Shown piece after piece: positions 1 through 7,527 of a DNA stretch of 64,000 nucleotides. Source of the stretch: Streptomyces sp. Y2F8-2 (GTDB lineage Bacteria > Actinomycetota > Actinomycetes > Streptomycetales > Streptomycetaceae). The stretch's first letter is position 1. Each line of letters starts with the position of its first letter. Location of the stretch: assembly GCF_014905555.1 (NCBI RefSeq), contig NZ_BNGS01000013.1:186001-250000 (forward strand). Direction: 5' to 3'. The notes beneath the pieces are model-generated. The model was not told the origin of the DNA. It saw nothing but the letters and a program-made list of their open reading frames with translations, and ran no database searches. The translations under genes were made by a program, and so were the position numbers.

Positions 1-542
1 TCGCCCGCGTCGATCCCCAACAGGGCTGCGGGAAGCGTGACTTCCTCACGTTCGACCTCGACGTGCCACAGCAGACAGCGGGCCGGCTCGGCGAGCCTCG
101 GGAAGGCGCGGGAGACCAGCCGCCGGTTCCCGGGCGGCAGCAGCCGCGCCGCAGCGCGCTCACCCAGGGCGGGGTCCGAACGGAGGACGGGGTGCAGCAG
201 CTCGCGCCGGTGGTCGGTGTCCCATTCGGCCGCCAGGCGCCGTATGGCGACCAGCAATTGGGGCCGCCAGGCCGCCGTGGGTCCGCCCTGGCGCGCGGAA
301 TCCTCGAAGAGCCGGGTGAATGCGGCGGTGGTGAGCATTCCCGCGGGATGCGCACCGTCCGTGCACAGGCGGGCGTAGGAGAAGGCGGCTTCCCAGTGCC
401 GGTCGAGCAGTTCGCCGACCGGATGGTGCACGGGCCTCTTCCCGGCGGACTTCTTCAGTTCGGCGGCGAGCTGTTCGTCAGTGACGCCGTACGACGGAAC
501 GGGGTCGGGGGAATGGTTCAGGGCCCCACCTTTCGCGTCCAC
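1..542 (-). CDS. Sigma-like helical protein, N-terminal part (runs off window)
   Basis: The reading frame is open from a GTG at 542 leftwards through base 1, giving the first 180 residues. GGAGGA lies just upstream of the GTG, so the spacing is short. The visible part is helical, with the stretches HPVGELLDRHWEAAFSYARL and EPARCLLWHVEVE, and reads like the region-2/region-4 layout of ECF-type sigma factors. I recall similar N-termini in Streptomyces proteins with unrelated C-terminal domains, but that is memory and not a search result. The C-terminus lies outside the window, so the function stays open. A palindrome at 570-583 sits 28 bases upstream of the start. Confidence 0.6.
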   Translation of the reverse strand, partial: MDAKGGALNHSPDPVPSYGVTDEQLAAELKKSAGKRPVHHPVGELLDRHWEAAFSYARLCTDGAHPAGMLTTAAFTRLFEDSARQGGPTAAWRPQLLVAIRRLAAEWDTDHRRELLHPVLRSDPALGERAAARLLPPGNRRLVSRAFPRLAEPARCLLWHVEVEREEVTLPAALLGIDAG

Positions 543-569
543 GCTCCTCCAAAAAAGCCACGCGAGTTC

Positions 570-583
570 TTGGTACATACCAA
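570..583. promoter_or_regulatory. Palindrome TTGGTACATACCAA, GntR/HutC-type operator candidate
   Basis: A perfect 14-bp palindrome with six-base arms and a two-base centre lies just upstream of the gene starting at 542. The TGGT-N4-ACCA arms match the half sites of DasR elements (core TGGTCTAGACCA), but the centre is ACAT instead of CTAG. The rest of the 346-bp gap 543-888 holds no credible gene. It also contains a weaker inverted repeat, GTTGAC-N9-GTCAAC, at 810-830. Confidence 0.45.
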
Positions 584-888
584 TGGAGGCACGCCCGGCC
601 GACAGCACGCGGGGGTGTCCATGGAAAGGTTGTCCGTCAGGCCGAACTCCGCCCTGGGCAGCTCTCGTGGAGCGGGCGGGGATCGACGGCGCCTGCGTGC
701 GTCGCGGTGAAAGCAATGGTCCGCGCGCTGACGGGGAACACCCTTGCACAGGTCACCGAGCCCGAACAAGAGACTCCGTCACTTTCCATTTGCCCTTTGC
801 ATTAGGTCTGTTGACCAAATGTCAGTCAACTGGGGACCGGTAACCGCGAATTCCCTCCCGTCGGCCCCTCCGCGCCCGGAATTCAGCC

Positions 889-1800
889 CTAGATACCCCG
901 TTGTGCGGCCCGGTAGGCGCCCGGCGGTGTTCCATAGCGCCGGCGGAAGAGACGGTTGAAGTGGAACGGGCTGCCGAAACCGGAGGCGGCGGCCACCCGT
1001 TCGACCGAGAGCTCGGTCGCTTCCAGGAGACGGGCGGCATGCCGCAATCGGGCTTCGCGCAGGGCGGCCATCGGGGAGTGGCCCAGTTGTTCGGTGAAAA
1101 GGTGTGCGAATCGGGACGGGGAGAGGGACACGCCCTCGGCCAGGGACCGCACGGTGTGCGGCGCGGCCGGGTCGGCCGCGATCAACGCCTCGACAAGGCG
1201 GATCCGTTCGTCGATTCCGGAGGGGGACGGGCTCACCCGGGCGGTGGCGAGCAGCACGATCTCCTCGAGGCAGCACAGAGCCAGCTCGCGGGCGACGGTA
1301 CCGTGTGCGACGGCGACCTCGCCGTCGTCGGGCCGCACCGGCTCGGGCGGTGTGCCGAGCCCGCCCCAGCGGGCGTCGGCCAGCATGCGCGTGAAGGCCG
1401 TCTCGATACGGTCCCGCCCGTGTCCGGCGCCGACCGTGTAGAGACGGTCACCCACCTCATGGGGCCCCAGTCGGCCGACCCAGGAACTCCGCGCCTGGCA
1501 GTGCACCCACCAGAACGCCCAGTGCCGGGCCCCGGGCGCGATCCCGTACCGGTGGGGCACGCCCGGCCCGAGCACCACCAGGTCCCCGTCACCGGCCGTC
1601 ACCCGGGTGGCGCCCTGGTCCAGGATGCCCCGCCCGCCGGTGGTCCAGGTGAACAGCCAGCTGTCGGCTCCCCGTGGCGGGTTGATGCCGTATCCCGGCG
1701 GCTGGTCGAAGCGTCCGACCGTCACCAGGCCGGGCGGCGGGGCCGGGACAGCAGTCCCGGGCAAGTCGTCAGCACGCACAGGCATCCTCCCCACAGGCAC
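889..1800 (-). CDS. AraC-family transcriptional regulator
   Basis: A 303-residue protein with an N-terminal cupin-like sensor half (about residues 30-170, including GDLVVLGPGVPHRY) and a C-terminal double helix-turn-helix (about 205-300). The second helix-turn-helix motif is seen in VAAASGFGSPFHFNRLFRRR. This is the layout of sugar-sensing AraC regulators. It is transcribed away from the PhyH dioxygenase at 1849, with only 48 bases between the starts, so that gene is its likely target. The start is uncertain: GTG at 1800 has a weak ribosome site, while GTG at 1779 sits six bases after GGGGAGG and may be the real one. Confidence 0.85.
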   Translation of the reverse strand: MPVGRMPVRADDLPGTAVPAPPPGLVTVGRFDQPPGYGINPPRGADSWLFTWTTGGRGILDQGATRVTAGDGDLVVLGPGVPHRYGIAPGARHWAFWWVHCQARSSWVGRLGPHEVGDRLYTVGAGHGRDRIETAFTRMLADARWGGLGTPPEPVRPDDGEVAVAHGTVARELALCCLEEIVLLATARVSPSPSGIDERIRLVEALIAADPAAPHTVRSLAEGVSLSPSRFAHLFTEQLGHSPMAALREARLRHAARLLEATELSVERVAAASGFGSPFHFNRLFRRRYGTPPGAYRAAQRGI

Positions 1801-1848
1801 TCCCGCCTAGCGTGAGGCACACACCAGACCGTTGAAAGGGGAGGGCCC

Positions 1849-2643
1849 ATGGCAGTCACCGGCATGGAGGGGTTCGAGGAGGACGGGTTCGCGGTCGCGC
1901 GCGGGCTGTTCTCCCGGGCGGAGATCGACGCCCTGTGCGCCGAGTTCACGGCCCTGAAGGACGCGGGACCCGTACCGGGGCACTTCGAGCCCCGTGCGTC
2001 CGCGGCGGACGCGGCCGCCGATCCGCTGCAGGTCCACCCCCGCGTCATGCACCCGCACCGCATCAGCGAGCTGTCGCTGCGGTTCCTGCTGGACCCGAGG
2101 CTCGGGGAGGTTCTCGAGACGCTGCTGGGCGAGGAGGTGCTGGCCGCGCAGAGCATGTTCTACTTCAAGCCGCCGGGCGCCCGGGGTCAGGCGCTGCATC
2201 AGGACAACTTCTATCTGCGGGTGGAGCCGGGCACCTGTGTGGCCGCATGGATCGCCTGCGATGTGATCGACCGGGAGAACGGCGGCCTGGAGGTGGTGCC
2301 GGGCACGCACCGGATGGACCTGTTCTGCCCTGAGGAGGCGGACATCGAGCTGTCCTTCGCCCGTGAGTACGTGCCGCCACCGCCGGGCCTCGATCCGGTG
2401 CCCGTCGTGATGGATCCGGGCGACGTGCTGTTCTTCAACGGCAGCCTGGTGCACGGCTCCCAGCCCAACCGCAGCGCCGACCGCTTCCGCCGCTCCTTCA
2501 TCGGCCACTACGTCGGCCGCTCCGCGGAGCGCATCGGCGGCTACTACGACACCCTGACGATGGACGGCACACCCGTCGCGCTGCCCGAGAGCGAGGGCGC
2601 GGGCCCCTGCGGCACGGAGTTCGCCGCCGTGGGTCCGCACTGA
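1849..2643 (+). CDS. Phytanoyl-CoA dioxygenase (PhyH) family protein
   Basis: A 264-residue Fe(II)/2-oxoglutarate-dependent oxygenase of the PhyH family. The iron triad is visible as the HxD pair in ALHQDNFYL and the distal histidine in LVHGSQPNRS. Arginines after the distal histidine suit 2-oxoglutarate binding. The ATG follows GGGGAGG at good spacing. The family hydroxylates varied substrates, including lipids, ectoine and natural products, and the substrate here cannot be read from sequence. Divergence from the AraC gene at 889-1800 suggests that regulator controls it. The 3' end lies 10 bases from the convergent hydrolase. Confidence 0.85.
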   Translation: MAVTGMEGFEEDGFAVARGLFSRAEIDALCAEFTALKDAGPVPGHFEPRASAADAAADPLQVHPRVMHPHRISELSLRFLLDPRLGEVLETLLGEEVLAAQSMFYFKPPGARGQALHQDNFYLRVEPGTCVAAWIACDVIDRENGGLEVVPGTHRMDLFCPEEADIELSFAREYVPPPPGLDPVPVVMDPGDVLFFNGSLVHGSQPNRSADRFRRSFIGHYVGRSAERIGGYYDTLTMDGTPVALPESEGAGPCGTEFAAVGPH

Positions 2644-2653
2644 GGCGCCACGG

Positions 2654-3541
2654 TCAGGACGTGAAGGCCAGGATGGCGTCCGCGACCGCCCGCGGGTTCT
2701 CCAGCAGCATGGCGTGCGTGCCGTCGATCGGGGCGACGGTCACATCGGGCCGCTCCTCGGCGAGGGCGGCCAGGTCGCGGGCGAGCCCCCTGGCGTAGGC
2801 GAGCATCATCGGATCGAACCAGTCCAGGCCCGGGACGGAGGGCACCTGCCGCTGGGCCCGGCCGAGGAGCAGCGGCGCGGTCATCCTGCGGAACAGGGCG
2901 AACAGGTCCAGCGAGTCGATGACCTCGAGCATCTGCAGCGCCTGTTCCCGTCCCGGCCGTAGCTCCAGAGCCCCGTCGTCCCGCTCCCGCACGGACCGCC
3001 GGATGCCCGCCTCCAGCAGTTCGTAGGGGATGCCGAGGCGCTCGGAGATCGCGCGCTGTTCGGCGAGGAGGTCCTTGACCCCGTCCGGGGGCAGCTTCCT
3101 GCCCTGGCCGGCCGCGTTCAACTCCCGTACCTGGCCGAGGTGCTGGGCCACATAGTCCGGGTCCAGCCCCACGTACTGGTCCGGGCGTCCCCAGCCGAAC
3201 CCGTCGAGGTTCACGGCCCCGGGGGTGACGTCCTGGTGCTCCAGCGCGTACAACACGGCGAGGATGCCGCCGAAGGAGTGCCCGACGGGGAGCGCGCCCG
3301 GGATGCCGTGCGCCGTCAGGACCTCCTCGAGGTCGCCGAGCACCTCGGGCAGGCGCCAGGGTCCGTCCGGCGAGAGGCCGTGACCGCGCAGGTCGACTGC
3401 GAGCACGCGGTGCCGGGCCACGAGGAGGGGGGCCACGGCCGCCCAGTCGGCGAGCGTGCGCCCGGCGCCGTGCAGGAGCAACAGGGGCGGCCCGGCACCC
3501 CCGTGGTCGTGCACGGCCAGCGCGATACGGTCTGCGGTCAT
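2654..3541 (-). CDS. Alpha/beta-fold hydrolase
   Basis: A 295-residue soluble alpha/beta hydrolase. It shows the oxyanion segment LLLLHGAGRTLADW, the strand VLAVDLRGHGLS, the nucleophile elbow GHSFGG (serine nucleophile), and a C-terminal histidine in DGTHAMLLENP. No signal peptide is seen. The lid region at about residues 130-230 is typical of esterase, epoxide hydrolase and haloperoxidase-like members, so the substrate is unknown. A tandem 20-bp duplication carrying a palindrome lies directly upstream at 3564-3603. This gene probably has its own promoter, separate from the flavoprotein gene behind it. Confidence 0.85.
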   Translation of the reverse strand: MTADRIALAVHDHGGAGPPLLLLHGAGRTLADWAAVAPLLVARHRVLAVDLRGHGLSPDGPWRLPEVLGDLEEVLTAHGIPGALPVGHSFGGILAVLYALEHQDVTPGAVNLDGFGWGRPDQYVGLDPDYVAQHLGQVRELNAAGQGRKLPPDGVKDLLAEQRAISERLGIPYELLEAGIRRSVRERDDGALELRPGREQALQMLEVIDSLDLFALFRRMTAPLLLGRAQRQVPSVPGLDWFDPMMLAYARGLARDLAALAEERPDVTVAPIDGTHAMLLENPRAVADAILAFTS

Positions 3542-3563
3542 GGCACGACAGTAGAGCGTCGGG

Positions 3564-3603
3564 TCGGCGTACGCCCTGGTGAATCGGCGTACGCCCTGGT
3601 GAA
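3564..3603. repeat. Perfect 20-bp tandem repeat containing palindrome GGCGTACGCC
   Basis: TCGGCGTACGCCCTGGTGAA occurs twice back to back (3564-3583 and 3584-3603). Each copy holds the 10-bp palindrome GGCGTACGCC. The pair fills most of the 74-bp gap between the flavoprotein stop and the hydrolase start at 3541, so it lies where the hydrolase promoter should be. It could be a duplicated operator or a replication-slippage duplication. Confidence 0.85.
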
Positions 3604-3615
3604 ACGGGCCCTCCG

Positions 3616-4149
3616 TCAGGGGCGCGGCGTGAGGAGGTCCAGGGCCCGGTGCCAGCGGAACCGCGGGCGGGTGCCGTCCTCGGCCGCCTCTCCGGCGTAC
3701 GGGTCACCGAACCGCACCCCCATGCCGGTGAGCCGTTCGAGGCTCGCGCGGTAGGCGGGGTGGGCCGCCAGCGCCTCGCTCACGCAGGGCAGGACGGCGA
3801 TCGGGACGCCGAGCCCGTACGCCTCGCACAGGGTGCCGAGGGCCAGGGTGTCGGCTATGCCGGCGGCCCACTTGTTGATCGTGTTGAAGGTGGCGGGGGC
3901 CACGACGACCGCGTCGGGGTCCGGGAACGGCCGGGGGTCGCCCGGGGCGCGCCACGCGGACCGGATGGGGCGGCCGGTCCGCTCCTCGACGTCGGCCGTG
4001 TCGAAGAACCGGAGGGCGAGCGGGGTGGCGATGACGCCCACCTCCCAGCCCCCTTGCAGCGCGGCCGTGATCAGTTCGGGGACGTCCTGCGCGACGCCGG
4101 CGGCGCAGACGACGACGTAGAGGAAGGGTTTGTTGTCGTGTCGGGTCAC
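3616..4149 (-). CDS. Flavoprotein (phosphopantothenoylcysteine decarboxylase-like fold)
   Basis: A 177-residue single-domain protein of the flavoprotein family (the HFCD fold found in CoaC, EpiD and Dfp). It starts with a Rossmann-like strand (FLYVVVCAAGVAQDVPELI) and contains DAVVVAPATFNTINKWAAGI, the family's usual flavin-contact loop. Its GTG start overlaps the stop of the azoreductase-like gene by four bases (GTGA), so the two are probably translated as a coupled pair. It may use or carry FMN together with that reductase. The exact reaction is not evident, and it is too short to be a full bifunctional CoaBC. Confidence 0.75.
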   Translation of the reverse strand: MTRHDNKPFLYVVVCAAGVAQDVPELITAALQGGWEVGVIATPLALRFFDTADVEERTGRPIRSAWRAPGDPRPFPDPDAVVVAPATFNTINKWAAGIADTLALGTLCEAYGLGVPIAVLPCVSEALAAHPAYRASLERLTGMGVRFGDPYAGEAAEDGTRPRFRWHRALDLLTPRP

Positions 4150-4868
4150 GCCCGCACCCTAGTGATCACGGCGGGCGGCCGGGTGGCCAGTTCGGTCAGT
4201 TCCTTCCGGGCCTCCGCGAGGGAGGTGTCCGCCAGGTCCCGGAAGCGGGCCAGGTGGGGGACGAGAGAGGCGAGGGCCATCTCGGCCTGCACGAAGTGGA
4301 GATTCTCCTCGGCCACGCCGTGGTCCCTGAACCAGGCGCGCAGGTAGGGCCGCTGGAAGTCGAAGGCCTCGCGGGGCGTGCCCGGCCCGTAGGCCCCGCC
4401 GCGGGCCATGACCACCACGACCCGGGTGTCGTGAAGCGCGCTGCCACCGGTCCCCGGGTCGAGGAAGGCACCGGGGAAGGTCACCCGGTCGATCCACGCC
4501 TTGAGCGCGGCGGGCACCGAGAAGTTGTACATCGGCACGCCGAGCAGCACGGTGCCCGCGGCCCGCAGTTCGCGGATCAGCGGCAGGGTGAGCGCCCACT
4601 CGCGCCGCTCGTCCGGAGTTCCGGTGAGGGCGCCGACCTCCTCCGGCGGGACGACTCCGCAGCGCTCCAGGCGCCGGCCGAGGACGACGTAGGCGGGGCC
4701 CAGCGGCGGCACCGGGTCGGCGGCGAGGTCGCGGTGGCGGTAGCCGTCGATGCCGTGGCGGTCGCACCAGATGTCCGCGAACAGCCTGGTCAGTCGGCGG
4801 GTGAGAGACTCGGCGGCGGGGCCGGCGCTGGAGTCGAGGTGCAGCAGCCCGGGTCGGGGGTCGGCCAT
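4146..4868 (-). CDS. FMN-dependent NADH-azoreductase / flavodoxin-fold NAD(P)H oxidoreductase
   Basis: A 240-residue protein of the AzoR/NQO type. It begins with LLHLDSSAG, the FMN phosphate loop region, and has VLLGVPMYNFSVPAALKAWI, the hallmark MYNFxxPxxLKxWID segment for flavin binding. Members reduce quinones and azo or nitro compounds at the expense of NAD(P)H. It is the first gene of a two-gene operon with the flavoprotein and is divergent from an ECF41-type sigma gene. ECF41 sigma genes typically neighbour carboxymuconolactone decarboxylase, oxidoreductase or epimerase genes, so this oxidoreductase is a plausible partner. Confidence 0.85.
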   Translation of the reverse strand: MADPRPGLLHLDSSAGPAAESLTRRLTRLFADIWCDRHGIDGYRHRDLAADPVPPLGPAYVVLGRRLERCGVVPPEEVGALTGTPDERREWALTLPLIRELRAAGTVLLGVPMYNFSVPAALKAWIDRVTFPGAFLDPGTGGSALHDTRVVVVMARGGAYGPGTPREAFDFQRPYLRAWFRDHGVAEENLHFVQAEMALASLVPHLARFRDLADTSLAEARKELTELATRPPAVITRVRA

Positions 4869-4878
4869 GGTCGTCTCC

Positions 4879-4905
4879 TGTCACTTCCTGGGGTTCCGGT
4901 ACGTC
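4879..4905 (+). promoter_or_regulatory. Candidate ECF41-type promoter of the sigma gene
   Basis: TGTCACT, then 16 bases, then CGTC. This matches the published ECF41 promoter pattern (TGTCACA-N16-CGTC) except for the last base of the -35 element. It reads towards the sigma gene at 4942, with its -10 element 36 bases before the start, which suggests autoregulation. No equally good match was seen towards the azoreductase gene. Confidence 0.6.
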
Positions 4906-4941
4906 AGCCAGGTGACGGGGCACGCCGGGGAAAGGTGACCG

Positions 4942-5832
4942 ATGAGCGGACAGGACGAGCTGGCCGAGCGGTTCGAGGCGCAGCGCGGCAGGCTGCGGGC
5001 GGTCGCGTACCGCATGCTCGGATCGCTCGGTGAGGCGGAGGACGCCGTCCAGGAGACCTGGCTGCGGCTGGCCAGGACCGACGCCGACGAGGTGGAGAAC
5101 CTGCCCGGCTGGCTGCGCACCGTGATCTCGAGGATCTGTCTCGACATGCTGCGTTCGCGCGCGTCCCGGCGCGAGGACCCCGAGCCCGTCTCCGACGAGG
5201 TGGGGGCGGACGGCGGTGCGTCCGGCCCCGAGGAGGAGGCGCTGCTCGCGGACTCGGTGGGTCTGGCGCTGCTCGTCGTGCTCGACCGGCTCTCCCCCGC
5301 CGAGCGGGTGGCGTTCGTGCTGCACGACTCGTTCGGCGTGCCGTTCGAGCAGATCGGGCCCGTCGTGGGCCGCTCGACCGTCACCACCAAGAAGCTCGCG
5401 AGCCGCGCCCGGCACAAGGTCCGCGGCACCTCCGCGCCTCCCGCCGAGTTGGACGGGCACCGCCGGGTCGTCGAGGCGTTCCTCGCGGCGGCACGCGGCG
5501 GTGACCTCGGCGGACTGCTGGCGGTGCTGGCGCCCGATGTCGTACGGCGAGCCGACGCCGCAGCGCTGCCGCCGGGCGGGGCGCCGGAGCTGCGCGGAGC
5601 GCGGGCCGTGGCGGAGCAGACGGTGCTGCTGCGCGGGCGGGCCCGGTTCTCCGAGGTCGCGCTGGTGGACGGGGCCGTGGGAGCCGTGGTGGCGCCGCGC
5701 GGCCGACTGCGCCTGGTGCTGAAGATGACGGTCGAGGACGGGAGGATCACCTCCTACGAGGCGATCGCCGATCCCGTGCGGCTGCGCGGGCTCGCACTCG
5801 CCGTCCTCGATACGGGAGTCACGGGGCGGTGA
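4942..5832 (+). CDS. ECF RNA polymerase sigma factor, ECF41 (SigJ-like) type with SnoaL-like tail
   Basis: A 296-residue sigma factor. Region 2 is at about residues 10-75 (AYRMLGSLGEAEDAVQETWL), region 4 at about 110-165 (LSPAERVAFVLHDSFGVPF, then a helix-turn-helix). An extra SnoaL/NTF2-like domain of about 110 residues follows from residue 170. In the ECF41 group this tail replaces a separate anti-sigma factor and tunes activity, and no anti-sigma gene is present here. An ECF41-like promoter precedes the gene. The divergent neighbours are an FMN reductase and a flavoprotein, which are candidate regulon members. Confidence 0.9.
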   Translation: MSGQDELAERFEAQRGRLRAVAYRMLGSLGEAEDAVQETWLRLARTDADEVENLPGWLRTVISRICLDMLRSRASRREDPEPVSDEVGADGGASGPEEEALLADSVGLALLVVLDRLSPAERVAFVLHDSFGVPFEQIGPVVGRSTVTTKKLASRARHKVRGTSAPPAELDGHRRVVEAFLAAARGGDLGGLLAVLAPDVVRRADAAALPPGGAPELRGARAVAEQTVLLRGRARFSEVALVDGAVGAVVAPRGRLRLVLKMTVEDGRITSYEAIADPVRLRGLALAVLDTGVTGR

Positions 5833-5836
5833 GGAG

Positions 5837-6046
5837 TCAGCTTCCCTTCTCGGAGACGGTGATGGCGCCCACCGGGCAGGCGCGCGCCGCCTCCCGCACC
5901 AGTGGGTCGCCGCCGCCGTCCTCCTTGCCGGGCAGCACTTGGCTGAAGCCGTCGTCGTCCTGGGTGAAGACCGCGGGGGCGGTCAGGGCGCACTGGCCGG
6001 CGCCGATGCAGACGTCCGGGTCGATGGAGATGGAGATGTCGGTCAT
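5837..6046 (-). CDS. Ferredoxin, probable [3Fe-4S] type
   Basis: A 69-residue ferredoxin. It has the cluster pattern CIGAGQC near residue 13 and a distal ACPVGAI, that is three cysteines, as in Streptomyces [3Fe-4S] ferredoxins that feed P450s. The position usually held by a fourth cysteine is not one here. The gene starts 12 bases after the P450 stop, so the two form one operon, and this ferredoxin is the likely electron donor of that P450. No ferredoxin reductase is nearby, so a reductase encoded elsewhere would be needed. Confidence 0.92.
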   Translation of the reverse strand: MTDISISIDPDVCIGAGQCALTAPAVFTQDDDGFSQVLPGKEDGGGDPLVREAARACPVGAITVSEKGS

Positions 6047-6058
6047 GGCCGCAGCCTC

Positions 6059-7267
6059 CTACCAGCTCACGGGGAGTTCCAGCATCCCCTGGACCGTGTC
6101 GCCCGGTTTGAAGGGGATCTCCTCCGCCGGGGCGGCGAGCCGCAGTCCGGGCAGCCTGTCGAAGAGGGTGCGCAGGGCGATCTCCAGCTCGGCCCGTGCC
6201 AGGTTCTGGCCGAGGCACTGGTGGATGCCGAACCCGAAGGCGACGTGGTGACGGGCCGGGCGGTGCCAGTCGAGGGTGTCCGGCTCGGGGAAGGCGGTGG
6301 TGTCGCGGTTGATGACGGACGTGGAGAACAGGACGCCCTCGTCGGCCCGGATCCTCGTACCCGCGATCTCGATGTCCTCGGTGGCCACCCGCACCAGCCC
6401 GTCGGCGATGGAGAGGAAACGCAGCAACTCCTCCACCGCGGCGGACATCAGACCCGGGTCGGCGCGCAGTTCGGCCAGTTGTTCAGGGTGGTGCAGCAGG
6501 GTGAAGGTGCCGAGGGAGATCATGTTGGCGGTGGTCTCGTGCCCGGCGACCAGCAGGAGCGTGGCCAGAGAGACCAACTCGTCCCGGTCCAGTGCCTCCT
6601 CCCGCAGTTGCTCCTGGATCAGCTCGTCGAGCAGCCCGTCCCCCGGTTCCTCGCGCTTGCGGTCGATCAGCTCCTCGAAGTAGGCGTTCAGCCGGTCGCG
6701 GGCGTCCTGGGTGTCGGCCACGGAGGGGCCGCGCAGCAGCCTGCGCGACTGCTCCTCGAAGAAGTCGTGGTCGGCGTACGGCACACCGAGCAGCGCGCAG
6801 ATCACCATCGACGGCAGCGGCAGCGCGAAGGCGCTCACCAGTTCGGCCGGCGGGCCCGCGGCCTCCATGGCGTCCAGGAGCCGGTCGCCGATGCCCTGGA
6901 TTCGGGGGCGCAGTGCCGTGGCCCGCTTGAGCGTGAAGCTCGGCACCAGCATGCGGCGCTGAGCGCGGTGCTCGGGGTCGTCGACGCCGAGCAGGGCGAG
7001 CCTGCGGTTGCGGGCGGCGGCGAAGCGTGCGGTGACGGCGGGGAACGCGGACCGGGTCCGGTCGGAGGACAGGCGCGGATCGGCGAGCAGCGCACGGGCG
7101 GTGGCGTGCCCGGTGACCACCCATACGTCGCGGCCGTCGTAGAGGGTGACCCGGGTCAGGTGCCGGGCCGAGCGGAGCGGCTCGTAGGCGGTGGGCGGGT
7201 GGTAGGGGCAGGTGCGGTCCTGGGGGAAGGCGACGGGTTCTGACACGGTCGTACCGGTTTTCGTCAT
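6059..7267 (-). CDS. Cytochrome P450
   Basis: A 402-residue soluble bacterial P450. It has the I-helix motif AGHETTAN (about residue 240), the K-helix ExxR in EELLR, and the haem-binding loop FGFGIHQCLGQNLAR with the axial cysteine. This is the usual length for CYP105/CYP107-like enzymes. I chose the ATG at 7267 because GAGG lies seven bases upstream and the protein then begins at the family's normal N-terminus. The frame stays open further upstream to 7840, but that stretch has no P450 similarity. The substrate is unknown. It is co-transcribed with the ferredoxin at 5837, and a 19-bp palindrome lies 40 bases upstream. Confidence 0.93.
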   Translation of the reverse strand: MTKTGTTVSEPVAFPQDRTCPYHPPTAYEPLRSARHLTRVTLYDGRDVWVVTGHATARALLADPRLSSDRTRSAFPAVTARFAAARNRRLALLGVDDPEHRAQRRMLVPSFTLKRATALRPRIQGIGDRLLDAMEAAGPPAELVSAFALPLPSMVICALLGVPYADHDFFEEQSRRLLRGPSVADTQDARDRLNAYFEELIDRKREEPGDGLLDELIQEQLREEALDRDELVSLATLLLVAGHETTANMISLGTFTLLHHPEQLAELRADPGLMSAAVEELLRFLSIADGLVRVATEDIEIAGTRIRADEGVLFSTSVINRDTTAFPEPDTLDWHRPARHHVAFGFGIHQCLGQNLARAELEIALRTLFDRLPGLRLAAPAEEIPFKPGDTVQGMLELPVSW

Positions 7268-7306
7268 GAATGACCTCGCACGGAGATTCCCTTTGCCGAT
7301 CATCAT

Positions 7307-7325
7307 TAGATGCCTCGGGCATCTA
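7307..7325. promoter_or_regulatory. 19-bp palindrome upstream of the P450 operon
   Basis: TAGATGCC-TCG-GGCATCTA is a perfect inverted repeat with eight-base arms and a three-base centre. It lies 40 bases before the P450 start, where a repressor would overlap the promoter. No regulator gene is adjacent, so any protein binding here acts from elsewhere. Confidence 0.55.
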
Positions 7326-7527
7326 CAGGGCCACTCGAAGTTCGGCCAGAAGCGCCGGCCGCCGCATATGGCCAAAGTAATTCGCTTGCCCGTGCGCCGC
7401 CGGTCGTCCAGGCTCAGCCCATGCCGATCACGGAAGCCTTGCTGTCGCCGTCCTGCGCCGCCGTTCGCGGGGTACGGGCGCGACAGCAGCGGTGCGGCCG
7501 GCCGCGGAGGCCCGTGACTCTCCTGCC

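Noticed and set aside
810..830. Inverted repeat GTTGAC-N9-GTCAAC
   Set aside because: The arms are only six bases with a nine-base gap, more than 260 bases from the nearest start. This is too weak to list as an operator.
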